From: Acidimicrobiaceae bacterium
GTDB lineage: Bacteria > Actinomycetota > Acidimicrobiia > Acidimicrobiales > Ilumatobacteraceae
DNA length: 40,585 nucleotides
Assembly (NCBI GenBank): GCA_002698945.1
Contig: NZZV01000015.1
Location: 1 to 40,585, forward strand
Direction of reading: 5' to 3'
The notes under the pieces are model-generated. The model was not told the DNA's origin, did no database searches, and worked only from the letters and a program-made list of their open reading frames with translations. The position numbers and the translations under genes are program-made. Positions 1 through 7,376 of the stretch are shown piece after piece (within the stretch, counting starts at the first letter, position 1; each line of letters opens with the position of its first letter).

Positions 1-2
1 AC

Positions 3-260
3 CTGCGTGGCGGCGGCCGTCCCGGCACGGCCATGCCGTCGTCCGCCGAAGCGGCGGAGCGACTCGGCTGGACCACCACCAAGTTCAACCGCAAGCTCGA
101 CAACGTGTGCCAGAAGCTCGCCGCTCAGGGGGTCCGCGGCCTCCACGGGGAACCGGGGCGGCTGGCGTCGAACCGCCGGGCGCGCCTGGTCGAGTACGCG
201 CTGGCGATGCGGCTCGTCACCCGCGACGACCTCCACCTCCTCGACACGGGCGAGGGGTGA
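3..260 (+). CDS. C-terminal fragment of a probable FHA/HTH-type regulatory protein (5' end outside window)
   Basis: The reading frame is open from the left edge to TGA at 258-260, so only about 85 C-terminal residues are visible. They contain a helix-rich stretch (AERLGWTTTKFNRKLDNVC, then VRGLHG) that looks like a winged or LuxR-like helix-turn-helix. From memory, this tail occurs at the C-terminus of actinobacterial FHA-domain proteins, but the FHA part itself is not in the window, so that assignment is inference. The gene ends 31 nt before a Ser/Thr kinase on the same strand; a phosphothreonine reader next to a kinase would make functional sense. The ATG at 33 is internal and probably not the start. 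Confidence 0.55.
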   Translation: MRGGGRPGTAMPSSAEAAERLGWTTTKFNRKLDNVCQKLAAQGVRGLHGEPGRLASNRRARLVEYALAMRLVTRDDLHLLDTGEG

Positions 261-291
261 CCGACCTCGCCATGACCAGCCGGGTGGGCAC

Positions 292-1941
292 GTGATCCAG
301 ATCGACGGCTTCGACGACCTCCGCCCGATCGGGCACGGCGGTCTCGGCGACGTCTACCGCGCCCAACGACGCTCGACCGGTGGCACCGTCGCGATCAAGG
401 TGCTCCGTGACGTGTCCGACTCGTCGGTCGCCTGGCACCGGACCCGACGCGAACTGACCGCCCTCGTCTCGCTCAGCGGGCACGCTCACGTGATCCGGCT
501 GCTCGAGTTGCTCGACCTACCGGCGGGTCCGGCACTCGTGATGGAGTACGCGCCCGGCGGATCGGTCGCCGACCTGCTGGCGGGCCGCGAGGACGTTCTC
601 ACCGTGTCCGAGATCACCCTCATCGGGCGTCAAGCCGCCGACGCGCTCGACGCCGCCCACGCCCAGGACATCGTGCACCGCGACGTCAAGCCGCAGAACC
701 TCCTGATCGACGGCTACGGCCAGATCAAGCTGTGCGACTTCGGCATCGCCTCGCTCACCCGGTCCGAGGAGTTCCGCACCCGCACCAGCGCGTTGTCGAT
801 GCGATACGCCAGCCCGGAAGATCTCGACGAGGACGCAGAGGGTGGGCAGGTCGGGCCGCCGTCCGACGTGTACAGCCTCGGCGCCACCCTGCTGCACCTC
901 GCACACGGCGCACCGCCGACGCTCAAGGAGCGGCTCGCCCCGTGGGAACCGCCGGACGTCGACGATGCAGACCTGGCTGCGCTCGACCAGATCATCGCGT
1001 CGTGCCTACAGCCCGACCCAGCGGCACGGCCGACGGCTGCCGAGTTGCTCGTCGAGCTGGAGGAACTCGACTGGCGGCTCGACGACCGCTGCCGCGCCCT
1101 GCCCGTCATCGCACCCACCGACGACGTCCCCGAATCGGCCGCCGCCCCCGTCGACCTGGCGAACAACGCCGGATCCGACGTTCCCGATCACGAGCTGGAC
1201 GAACCCGGTACCGACGACCCGCGCCGGCCAGGTCGCGGGTTCGGCGACGACACGTCGGCCGCGACCGTCGTTCGCGCCGACCGACCACGACCCACGCCAG
1301 CCGCGGCGCCGGCGCCGGAGCGCCGTGGTCACCGTTGGCCGTGGGCGGTCGCAGCCGTCGCCGGCGCGGCGCTCGCCGGCATCACCCTCGCGCTGATCTG
1401 GCCCGACGAAGCCGACGCCCCGGAGTCCCTGCCTCCCGCGACGACGAACCCGACCAGCACGAGCCTCGACGACGCAGCAAACCCCACCACGACGACCGCA
1501 GCAACGACGGCAGGGACGCCGCCTGCGGTCGAGTTCGTCGAGCGGCCCGCCGACGTTCCGGAGCTGGGTGGGGACGATGTGACCTGGCCGTTCGGACCGG
1601 TCGGCGAGTGCCTGGCGCTCGAACCGGACGCCGACACCCTGGCGGCGATCGAGTGCGACGAGCCGCACGACCTGCAACGCTTCGACGTCGACTCGCTCGA
1701 CCCGGACGAGTTCCCGCCCGACGCCGCATTCGACGCCGACCCGGTGCGGGCAAGCACCGACGAGGCGTGCCGCGCCGCGTTCGTCGAGTTCGTCGGCGTC
1801 GACCCGACCGACAGCGAGTTCGAGATCGCCGTCACCCGCCCGTCCGCCGACACCTGGGCGACCGGCGACCGAGCCTTCCAGTGCCTACTCGGTGTCCCCG
1901 ACGCCCGCCTCGTGGGCGACGCCACCGCTTCCGCCCAGTGA
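292..1941 (+). CDS. Membrane-anchored Ser/Thr protein kinase (PknB-like) with septum-formation-type ectodomain
   Basis: A 549-residue protein from GTG 292, chosen because kinase homology begins a few residues later; upstream codons in this frame overlap the previous gene. Visible kinase motifs: glycine loop GHGGLGDVY (about 14-22), Lys36 in VAIKVL, HRDVKPQN (129-136), DFG 149-151, and YASPED as the APE-like element. A proline/acid-rich linker leads to one transmembrane helix (about 349-370), then a Thr-rich stalk and an extracellular domain of about 120 residues with paired Cys (CLALEP, IECDEPHD, EACRAAF, FQCLLG), resembling the Septum_form family. The kinase faces the cytoplasm and the Cys domain the outside, so it may sense an envelope signal. 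It probably forms an operon with the upstream partial gene. Kinase function is secure; the ligand is unknown. Confidence 0.9.
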   Translation: MIQIDGFDDLRPIGHGGLGDVYRAQRRSTGGTVAIKVLRDVSDSSVAWHRTRRELTALVSLSGHAHVIRLLELLDLPAGPALVMEYAPGGSVADLLAGREDVLTVSEITLIGRQAADALDAAHAQDIVHRDVKPQNLLIDGYGQIKLCDFGIASLTRSEEFRTRTSALSMRYASPEDLDEDAEGGQVGPPSDVYSLGATLLHLAHGAPPTLKERLAPWEPPDVDDADLAALDQIIASCLQPDPAARPTAAELLVELEELDWRLDDRCRALPVIAPTDDVPESAAAPVDLANNAGSDVPDHELDEPGTDDPRRPGRGFGDDTSAATVVRADRPRPTPAAAPAPERRGHRWPWAVAAVAGAALAGITLALIWPDEADAPESLPPATTNPTSTSLDDAANPTTTTAATTAGTPPAVEFVERPADVPELGGDDVTWPFGPVGECLALEPDADTLAAIECDEPHDLQRFDVDSLDPDEFPPDAAFDADPVRASTDEACRAAFVEFVGVDPTDSEFEIAVTRPSADTWATGDRAFQCLLGVPDARLVGDATASAQ

Positions 1942-1943
1942 CC

Positions 1944-1997
1944 CCCGTTCATGTCGCGCTCAGTCCCCGATGCGGGACTGAGCGCGACATGAACGGG
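1944..1997. repeat. Perfect 24-bp inverted repeat (hairpin), possible terminator or REP-like element
   Basis: Arms 1944-1967 and 1974-1997 are exact reverse complements around a 6-nt loop (cgatgc). It starts 3 nt after the kinase stop codon and no T-tract follows. It could end kinase transcription, but 24 perfect base pairs are far more than a terminator needs. Its sequence is unrelated to the other palindromes in the window. Confidence 0.8.
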
Positions 1998-2018
1998 AAG
2001 GGGAGGCGACGAAACGCA

Positions 2019-2050
2019 GAACGCCCCTCACCTGGCGGTGAAGGGCGTTC
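2019..2050 (-). terminator. Probable terminator of the tRNA operon
   Basis: Arms 2019-2032 and 2037-2050 pair over 14 positions with one mismatch around a 4-nt loop. It lies 4 nt beyond the 3' end of tRNA-Phe on the transcribed strand. The downstream sequence is only weakly T-rich. Confidence 0.6.
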
Positions 2051-2054
2051 GGTG

Positions 2055-2127
2055 TGGTCGAGACCGGCGTCGATCCGGTGACCCCACGCTTTTCAGGCGT
2101 GTGCTCTGCCAACTGAGCTACTCGACC
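2055..2127 (-). tRNA. tRNA-Phe (GAA)
   Basis: Reverse-strand cloverleaf of 73 nt. The acceptor 5' GGTCGAG pairs with 3' CTCGACC; the anticodon stem CACGC/GCGTG encloses loop CTGAAAA, anticodon GAA; the T arm has the usual GGATCGACGCC. CCA is not encoded (CAC follows the discriminator A). It is the last gene of a Glu-Asp-Phe cluster. Confidence 0.96.
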
Positions 2128-2159
2128 AAGGCGACCCACGATGTGGGTCATATGTGCAA

Positions 2160-2183
2160 CAGGGCCGCTCGAAAGCGGCCCTG
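2160..2183 (-). terminator. Perfect 10-bp hairpin between tRNA-Asp and tRNA-Phe
   Basis: Arms cagggccgct (2160-2169) and agcggccctg (2174-2183) enclose loop cgaa. The hairpin is 3 nt downstream of tRNA-Asp on the minus strand. It may be a processing or attenuation stem, because tRNA-Phe follows immediately. Confidence 0.55.
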
Positions 2184-2186
2184 TAG

Positions 2187-2260
2187 CGGTCCCGACGGGA
2201 CTCGAACCCGCGACCTCCGGCGTGACAGGCCGGCACTCTAACCAACTGAGCTACGAGACC
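2187..2260 (-). tRNA. tRNA-Asp (GTC)
   Basis: Reverse-strand 74-nt cloverleaf: acceptor GGTCTCG/CGGGACC (one T-G pair), anticodon stem around loop CTGTCAC with anticodon GTC, and T loop GGTTCGAGTCC. The discriminator is G and CCA is not encoded. Middle gene of the Glu-Asp-Phe cluster. Confidence 0.96.
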
Positions 2261-2273
2261 AAGTTGTATGTAG

Positions 2274-2346
2274 CACCCCCAACGGGATTCGAACCCGTGC
2301 CGCCACCTTGAAAGGGTGGTGTCCTAGGCCACTAGACGATGGGGGC
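2274..2346 (-). tRNA. tRNA-Glu (TTC)
   Basis: Reverse-strand 73-nt cloverleaf: acceptor GCCCCCA/TGGGGGT, anticodon loop CTTTCAA with anticodon TTC, T loop GGTTCGAATCC. The discriminator is G and CCA is not encoded. First gene of the cluster, about 100 nt from the divergent plsY start. Confidence 0.96.
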
Positions 2347-2433
2347 CTGGGAGCCTCATCTCGTTGAGGAGCGACGAAAACCTAGCAGCCGTCGCGGAAA
2401 ACTCCACCCTGAGAGGAAACGGTTGTAGCCGTC

Positions 2434-2439
2434 TAACGT
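2434..2439 (+). promoter_or_regulatory. Candidate leaderless -10 box for plsY
   Basis: TAACGT ends 7 nt before the ATG at 2447 and there is no Shine-Dalgarno sequence. This predicts transcription starting at or next to the start codon. No clear -35 box is visible. Confidence 0.5.
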
Positions 2440-2446
2440 ACCGCCG

Positions 2447-3103
2447 ATGCGTGCCCGTCCCTTCCTCGCTGCCGCGGCGATCGGATACCTGATCGGCACG
2501 TTCCCGACCGCCGATCTCGTCGCCCGGCGGGTGTCGGCGGGCCGCATCGACCTGCGTCACTCCGGTTCCGGCAATCCCGGCACCATGAACGCGGTGAACG
2601 TGCTCGGCGCGAAGGCCGGTGGGGTGGTGCTCGTCGGTGACATCGGCAAAGGCGCCCTCGCCTCGGTGGTCGGCAGAGCGATCGCCGGACCCGTCGGCGC
2701 GCACCTCGCCGGGAGCGCATCCGTACTCGGGCACTGCCATCCGGTGTGGAACGGGTTCCGCGGCGGCAAGGGCGTCGCCGCCAGCATCGGCCAGTGCCTG
2801 GTCACCTTCCCCGCCTACTTCCCGATCGATCTCGCCGTCGGCGCCGCGACCGCGGCGATGCCGTGGTGGCGCCGACGGGCGTTCGGGGCGACGATGGTGT
2901 CGTCGGCGTGCTGGGTCGCCGGCGGAGTGGTCTGGTGGCGGAAGGGCTGGCCCAACGCCTGGGGGCCGCGGCCGACCGCGGCCCTCCCGATCGCCGCCGC
3001 AGTGAGCAGTGCGGTGATCGCGGAACGATTCGTCGCCGGGCGGCGTTCTCTCCCACATGACGTCATCACCGACACCGCGGCCCGGCGACCCGATGACCGG
3101 TGA
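2447..3103 (+). CDS. plsY: Glycerol-3-phosphate acyltransferase PlsY
   Basis: A 218-residue polytopic membrane protein of the PlsY family, which transfers an acyl group from acyl phosphate to sn-glycerol 3-phosphate to make lysophosphatidic acid, the first step of phospholipid synthesis. Family motifs are present: GSGNPGTMN (40-48), DIGKG (about 65-69) and GHCHPVWNGFRGGKG (95-109). Hydrophobic segments near 7-20, 55-75, 115-135, 150-165 and 180-200 fit the usual topology. It overlaps the following DegV gene by 11 nt, suggesting co-transcription of two lipid-related genes, and is divergent from the tRNA operon. Confidence 0.9.
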   Translation: MRARPFLAAAAIGYLIGTFPTADLVARRVSAGRIDLRHSGSGNPGTMNAVNVLGAKAGGVVLVGDIGKGALASVVGRAIAGPVGAHLAGSASVLGHCHPVWNGFRGGKGVAASIGQCLVTFPAYFPIDLAVGAATAAMPWWRRRAFGATMVSSACWVAGGVVWWRKGWPNAWGPRPTAALPIAAAVSSAVIAERFVAGRRSLPHDVITDTAARRPDDR

Positions 3104-3965
3104 GCCCACTCGCTCGGCGACGATCGGCCTCGTCACCGACTCCAACAGCCAGCTGACCTCCGAGCTCGCGGCACGGTTCGACGTCGAGGTCGTCCCGATG
3201 ACGATCACGATCGACGGTGACGAGTACGCCGAGGGCGTCGATCTCGACGCGGACGGCTTCTACGCCCACTTCGACGGCGGACGAACGCCCGAGGTCGCCA
3301 CGAGCCAACCCTCGCCCGGCACCTTCGTGGAGGTGTACCGACGACTCGTCGGCCGGGGCTGCACCGAGATCTGGTCGATCCACATCGCCGAGGCGATGTC
3401 CGGCACCGCTGGGAGTGCCCGCATCGCTGCCGGCAGCGTGGACGTACCGGTGCACGTCATCGACACCGGCAGCGCGAGCTTCGGCGTGGCGGCGTGTGTC
3501 TGGGCCGCCGGCGTGGTGCGCGACCGAGGTGGCGATGCCGACGACGTGCGCCGCCGCATCGACGGGTTCATGAGCCGGCTCGGCACCGCGTTCATGGTCG
3601 GCGTCCCACTGCTGACCGAGCGCGGCGGTCGAGCGCCCGAACTCGAGCTGCCCGGCGAAGCGATCTCGGTGATCGCGATGGACGGCGGCGAGGTGCGGGT
3701 ACTCGAACAGGTCAGCACGATCGAGGACACCGTCGACGTGATGTCCACCTACGCGACGTCGTGGCTCGAGCGCGAGCCCGCCGGCGTGACCGTCGCCGTC
3801 GGCACCGCCGACGAACCGAGCCGCGACCTGAGCGGCCGACTCGCCGCCGCGCTCACCGACGTGCCCGGCATCGACCACATCGTCCACTACCGGGTGGGAC
3901 CGTCGGTCGGTGCCCACACCGGCCCCGGCACCTTCGGCCTGTTCGTCTTCCCGACGATCCGCTGA
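3093..3965 (+). CDS. DegV family fatty-acid-binding protein
   Basis: About 290 residues from ATG 3093, which overlaps the plsY stop by 11 nt; an alternative ATG at 3057 adds 12 residues and a 47-nt overlap. The N-terminal IGLVTDSNSQL, the VEVVPMTITIDG segment, the TSQPSPGTF loop and IHIAEAMSGTAGSA match the two-lobed DegV fold that binds a fatty acid; in Firmicutes the related FakB delivers it to FakA for phosphorylation. No FakA is seen here, so only lipid binding is proposed. The pairing with plsY, which uses acyl phosphate, supports a lipid role. A 27-bp inverted repeat follows 17 nt after the stop. Confidence 0.85.
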   Translation: MTGEPTRSATIGLVTDSNSQLTSELAARFDVEVVPMTITIDGDEYAEGVDLDADGFYAHFDGGRTPEVATSQPSPGTFVEVYRRLVGRGCTEIWSIHIAEAMSGTAGSARIAAGSVDVPVHVIDTGSASFGVAACVWAAGVVRDRGGDADDVRRRIDGFMSRLGTAFMVGVPLLTERGGRAPELELPGEAISVIAMDGGEVRVLEQVSTIEDTVDVMSTYATSWLEREPAGVTVAVGTADEPSRDLSGRLAAALTDVPGIDHIVHYRVGPSVGAHTGPGTFGLFVFPTIR

Positions 3966-3982
3966 CGAACGGACGGTGGACC

Positions 3983-4065
3983 GTCGGTCGAGGTCAGACC
4001 TCAACCGACGGTCGATTCGAGCCACCAGTTGTCGGGAGGTCGGTTGAGGTCTGACCTCGACCGAC
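3983..4065. repeat. Family I intergenic hairpin, copy 1 (27-29-27 nt)
   Basis: Arms 3983-4009 and 4039-4065 are perfect reverse complements of 27 nt around a 29-nt loop. Each arm contains the smaller palindrome gaggtcagacctc. It fills the space between two convergent genes and ends 3 nt from the SDR stop codon, so it could act as a two-way terminator. It is clearly related to the copy at 23147-23229. Confidence 0.9.
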
Positions 4066-4068
4066 TCC

Positions 4069-4806
4069 TCAGCCTTGGTTCGTCGACATGATGGCGATCT
4101 CAACGAGGTTCACACCGGCCGGCTGCGCGAGGGCATGCACCACGTTGGCGGCCACCGCCGCCGGATCGAGGCCCTGCGTCGACACCGTCTCCTGGTAGCG
4201 CGCTCGCGTCTCGTCGTCGGCGACGTGATCGAAGATCGGCGTGTCGACGAAGCCCGGCGAGATCACCGTCACGCGGACGCCCTCGGGCGCGAGCTCCTCC
4301 CGCAGACTGTCGGACACGACGTGGACGGCGAACTTGGAGGCGGCGTAGACACCCATCGCGACCGACGAACGACGGCGGCCCGACATCGACGACACCACGA
4401 CGACGTCGGCCGGATCCGCCTCCCGCAACCGGTCGAGTGTCCCGTGCACCGTGTTGAGCACGCCGAGCACGTTGACGTCGAACATCGACTGCCAGTCGGA
4501 CGGCGTGGTCTCGAGGATCCCGCCCGGGTGCACGACACCCGCCGAGCACACGACCGCATCGAGTCCGCCCAGGTGTTCCGCTGCCTGCTCGACCGCGGCA
4601 GCGATGGCGTCGGCGTCGGTGACGTCGGCAGGAACGGCGACAGCGCCATCGCCGAGACGCTCCGCCTGCCGTGCGAGGTCGTCGGCCGACCGCGCCACGA
4701 GCGCCACCCGACCACCGGCGGCGACGACCGCTTCGGCGATCGCCGCCCCGATCCCCGACGTCGCACCGGTCACGAGCACCCGACGTCCGTTCAACGTTTC
4801 ACTCAT
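4069..4806 (-). CDS. Short-chain dehydrogenase/reductase (SDR)
   Basis: A 245-residue classical SDR. The Rossmann cofactor loop TGATSGIG is at 13-20, with Arg39 after the second strand suggesting NADP(H); DVT is at 61-63, CSAG at 87-90 (for the usual NNAG), the catalytic Ser around 139-142, and Tyr154-x3-Lys158. It should be a cytosolic NAD(P)-dependent oxidoreductase, but the substrate cannot be read from sequence. It lies convergent to degV. The YMR226c-like sequence suggests a broad-specificity short-chain alcohol or hydroxyacid dehydrogenase (inference). Confidence 0.85.
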   Translation of the reverse strand: MSETLNGRRVLVTGATSGIGAAIAEAVVAAGGRVALVARSADDLARQAERLGDGAVAVPADVTDADAIAAAVEQAAEHLGGLDAVVCSAGVVHPGGILETTPSDWQSMFDVNVLGVLNTVHGTLDRLREADPADVVVVSSMSGRRRSSVAMGVYAASKFAVHVVSDSLREELAPEGVRVTVISPGFVDTPIFDHVADDETRARYQETVSTQGLDPAAVAANVVHALAQPAGVNLVEIAIMSTNQG

Positions 4807-4846
4807 CGCCCCATCGTCCCACGACCAGAAGGGGTGGTGGCGCGCT

Positions 4847-5338
4847 CTAGAGCGGCTTGGCCATCATGCTGACGAGCGCGCCGTAGGAGGTCTCGCGTTG
4901 GCCGACCTCGACGAAGCCGAGTGCGGCGTGGAACGCGAGCGAGGTGTCGTTGCGCGGCCGCAGGTTGACCTCGAGGGTGAAGTGCTCGGCGTCGGGGCAC
5001 CGTTCGGCGGCGAGCCGCTCGACCTCGTCGTAGAAGCGGCGGCCGAGGCCCTGACGCTGGAACGCCGGCGCGATCGCCACCCGATCGAGGTACACGAACG
5101 AGTCGTACCGATCTTCGAACCAGCGGTAGTTGCCCGACTCGTACTCGGTGCCCGGTTCGAGCACCATGCAGAACCCGCCGACCACGCCGTCGTCGTCCTC
5201 GGCGACGAGCGCGATCGTCGAGAGCTCACCGATCCGGCCGAGCGCCTCGCGTGTCTCGTCGCCGACCGCGGGCACCTCGGCCTGGTTGATCGCGTGGACG
5301 ACCTCGAGATCGGCGGCGGTGTAGTCGCGGAGACGCAT
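4847..5338 (-). CDS. GNAT family N-acetyltransferase
   Basis: 163 residues from ATG 5338, where the fold starts (MRLRDYTAADLEVVHAINQ); an in-frame extension to 5392 lacks homology. The acetyl-CoA loop QRQGLGRRF sits after strand VYLDRVAIAP, and NDTSLAFHAALGFVEVGQ is the GNAT C-terminal NxxxxxFYxxxGF-type motif. It probably acetylates a small amine; the substrate is unknown. The next minus-strand gene (SDR) begins 40 nt further on and could be co-transcribed. Confidence 0.85.
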   Translation of the reverse strand: MRLRDYTAADLEVVHAINQAEVPAVGDETREALGRIGELSTIALVAEDDDGVVGGFCMVLEPGTEYESGNYRWFEDRYDSFVYLDRVAIAPAFQRQGLGRRFYDEVERLAAERCPDAEHFTLEVNLRPRNDTSLAFHAALGFVEVGQRETSYGALVSMMAKPL

Positions 5339-5345
5339 CACGTCG

Positions 5346-5351
5346 ACGGTA
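5346..5351 (-). promoter_or_regulatory. Candidate leaderless -10 box for the GNAT gene
   Basis: On the minus strand TACCGT ends 7 nt before the ATG at 5338. No Shine-Dalgarno sequence is present. This supports both the chosen start and leaderless expression. Confidence 0.5.
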
Positions 5352-5366
5352 GACGTCGGCGGCCGC

Positions 5367-5588
5367 TCACGCCGAGACCGATTCGGCACCACCGGCGACC
5401 GCAGCAGCGCCGGAGTCGTCGACCGGGGCGCACTCGGCGAAGCGGGCGTGCAACCGGTCGCGCAGCTCGTGGATGTCGCCGTCGACGTACTCGCGTCGCG
5501 AGCGCTGCACCTGGCGCGCGCCCAGCGTCACCCCGACCGCGACACCACCGATCAGACCGGCCAGACCGAGGATCTTCCACCACCGCAC
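5367..5588 (-). CDS. Small single-pass membrane protein of unknown function
   Basis: 73 residues from GTG 5588. An N-terminal hydrophobic helix (WWKILGLAGLIGGVAVGVTLGA, about residues 3-24) is followed by a basic stretch (RQVQRSRREY) and a charged helical segment (DIHELRDRLHARFAEC), so the C-terminus should be cytoplasmic. I recognise no family. A TACAGT box 7 nt upstream of the start, shared with the divergent gene at 5609, supports a real gene. Confidence 0.6.
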   Translation of the reverse strand: MRWWKILGLAGLIGGVAVGVTLGARQVQRSRREYVDGDIHELRDRLHARFAECAPVDDSGAAAVAGGAESVSA

Positions 5589-5594
5589 GATCGG

Positions 5595-5601
5595 TACTGT
5601 A
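5595..5601. promoter_or_regulatory. Bidirectional overlapping -10 element (TACTGTA)
   Basis: Only 20 nt separate the divergent starts 5588 (minus) and 5609 (plus). In the middle, TACTGT (5595-5600, plus) and TACAGT (5601-5596, minus) are the same seven base pairs read on each strand. They end 8 and 7 nt from the two start codons, as expected for two leaderless transcripts. Confidence 0.55.
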
Positions 5602-5608
5602 GGCGGCG

Positions 5609-6313
5609 ATGACGGATCGGCAGGCGGTCACCATGACGCTCGACGAAGCGGCCGCGATCGCTCGCACCGGCGACGTCTGGTTGTTCCGCGGCCGCACCAC
5701 CGCCGACAAGGCGATCCGTGCCGCGACGAACAGTCCCGTCAACCACGTCGGCATGGTCGTCGCGATCGACGACCTCCCGCCACTGCTCTGGCACGCCGAG
5801 TTGGGCCGGTCGTTGCCCGACGTGTGGACCGGCGAGCACCAGCGGGGCACCCAGCTGCACAAGCTGGTCGACGCGGTCTCGGTGTGGCACCACAAGTACG
5901 GCCAGAACGCCTGGATGCGCCCGATCGACATCGAGGTGACCCGCGCCCAGGAGGACGCCGTCCTGCGCACGATCGACGAGCTCGACGGCAGCGCGTTCCC
6001 GCGAACCCGAGCCTTGGCGACCGGGTGGTTGAAGGGGCGGGCGCGTCGCAAGAAGTCGCTCGAGGCGCTGTTCTGTGCCGAGATCGTCGCCATCACGTTC
6101 GAGCGGATGGGACTGTTGCGCGGTGAGCGGCCACCCAACTGGTACGACCCCGGCAAGTTCTGGAGCGGCGACGGCCTCGCCCTCGACGGTGCGTCGCTCG
6201 GCGGTGAGATCACCATCACCTACATCGGCGAATACACCCCACCCGAACCCCCTGCCGACACAGATGGTGTCGGATCCCTTCCGTGCACCGACCAGTCACC
6301 CCTCACGACCTGA
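5609..6313 (+). CDS. Permuted papain-fold (YiiX/NlpC-P60-like) cysteine peptidase or amidase
   Basis: 234 residues. GDVWLFRG opens the fold, NHVGMVV carries the candidate catalytic His, WHAE a third polar residue, and LFCAEIVAITFERMG near the C-terminus carries the candidate nucleophilic Cys. The order His then Cys is the circular permutation typical of YiiX/YebB-like members of the NlpC/P60 superfamily, which cleave amide or ester bonds in lipids or peptidoglycan. There is no signal peptide, so it may be cytosolic. The last 18 codons lie in a 28-bp inverted-repeat element whose loop contains the stop codon, so the tail after EYTPPEPPAD may be element-derived. Confidence 0.65.
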   Translation: MTDRQAVTMTLDEAAAIARTGDVWLFRGRTTADKAIRAATNSPVNHVGMVVAIDDLPPLLWHAELGRSLPDVWTGEHQRGTQLHKLVDAVSVWHHKYGQNAWMRPIDIEVTRAQEDAVLRTIDELDGSAFPRTRALATGWLKGRARRKKSLEALFCAEIVAITFERMGLLRGERPPNWYDPGKFWSGDGLALDGASLGGEITITYIGEYTPPEPPADTDGVGSLPCTDQSPLTT

Positions 6314-6343
6314 GGGCACGGAAGGGATCCGACACCATCTGTG
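6259..6343. repeat. Family I-like hairpin, copy 2 (28-29-28 nt), overlapping a gene end
   Basis: Arms 6259-6286 and 6316-6343 are perfect 28-nt reverse complements around a 29-nt loop. The arms read cacagatggtgtcggatccc then ttccgtgc. The stop codon of the upstream gene (6311-6313) lies in the loop. A partial echo, caccatctgtgc, recurs at 6350-6361. Confidence 0.9.
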
Positions 6344-6411
6344 CGCTGCACCATCTGTGCACGGAACCGACCCGGCCGTCGAGCGTGAGCACCGGTAGCG
6401 TCGCTGCGGTC

Positions 6412-7350
6412 ATGAATCCTCCGGCATCCACCCCGTTGATCGAGGCGCGCCAACTGGTCAAGCGTTTCGGTGACTTCACCGCCGTCGGCGGCATCAACAT
6501 CGAGGTACGCCCCGGCGAGTCGTTCGGCTTCCTCGGACCGAACGGCGCCGGCAAGTCGTCGACGATGCGGATGATCGGTTGCGTGTCGCCGCCGACGTCG
6601 GGCGACCTCAACATCTTCGGACTCGACGCCACGAGACACGGCAAGCAGATCCGTGGCCGGATGGGCGTCGTCCCCCAGCTCGACCAGCTCGACGAACAGC
6701 TGACCGTCCAGGACAACCTCATCGTCTACGGCCGCTACTTCGACATCCCACGCGCCGAGTGCAAACGGCGCGCGCAGGAACTGCTCGAGTTCGTGCAGCT
6801 GACCGACCGCGCCGACAGCAAGATCGAGCCGCTGTCGGGCGGCATGAAGCGACGGGTGTCGATCGCCCGATCGCTCATCAACGAACCCGACCTGCTCCTG
6901 CTCGACGAGCCGACGACCGGCCTCGATCCACAGGCCCGTCACGTCCTGTGGGACCGGCTGTACCGTCTCAAGCAGCAGGGCGTGACGCTCGTGCTCACCA
7001 CCCACTACATGGACGAGGCCGAGCAGCTGTGCGACCGGCTCGTCGTGATGGACGGCGGCCGTATCGTCGCCGAGGGCTCACCGAACGAGCTGATCCGCGA
7101 ACACTCACCACGCGAGGTGCTCGAGTTGCGCTACCCGGCGGGCACGAACGAGGAGCACGCGTTCGAGGTCGAAGGCATCGGTCATCGCCAGGAAGCACTC
7201 CCCGACCGCATCCTCATCTACGCCGACGACGGCGAGGTCGCCCTCAAGGAGGTGCACGCCCGAGGCAGCATCCCCGAGTCGGTCCTGGTGCGGCGCAGCT
7301 CGCTCGAAGACGTGTTCCTCAAGCTGACCGGCCGATCGCTGGTCGACTGA
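6412..7350 (+). CDS. ABC transporter ATP-binding protein, DrrA/NodI type
   Basis: 312 residues from ATG 6412; a TAGCGT box lies 10 nt upstream. Walker A GPNGAGKSS, Q-loop VVPQLDQ, signature LSGGMKRR, Walker B LLLLDEPTTGLDP and H-loop TTHYMDE are all intact, so it should hydrolyse ATP. The long C-terminal domain after EGSPNELIREH is typical of DrrA/NodI-type subunits of ABC-2 exporters. It is followed by two ABC-2 permeases (gap 26 nt, then a 4-nt overlap), forming a complete exporter. Substrate (drug, lipid or glycan) is not evident; no biosynthetic cluster is nearby. Confidence 0.93.
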   Translation: MNPPASTPLIEARQLVKRFGDFTAVGGINIEVRPGESFGFLGPNGAGKSSTMRMIGCVSPPTSGDLNIFGLDATRHGKQIRGRMGVVPQLDQLDEQLTVQDNLIVYGRYFDIPRAECKRRAQELLEFVQLTDRADSKIEPLSGGMKRRVSIARSLINEPDLLLLDEPTTGLDPQARHVLWDRLYRLKQQGVTLVLTTHYMDEAEQLCDRLVVMDGGRIVAEGSPNELIREHSPREVLELRYPAGTNEEHAFEVEGIGHRQEALPDRILIYADDGEVALKEVHARGSIPESVLVRRSSLEDVFLKLTGRSLVD

Positions 7351-7376
7351 CGGATCGACGGACGATTCGAACGACG

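Noticed and set aside
7-291. N-terminal extension of the kinase frame
   Set aside because: It overlaps the upstream gene in another frame, is low-complexity Arg/Ser/Pro-rich, and kinase homology begins at GTG 292.
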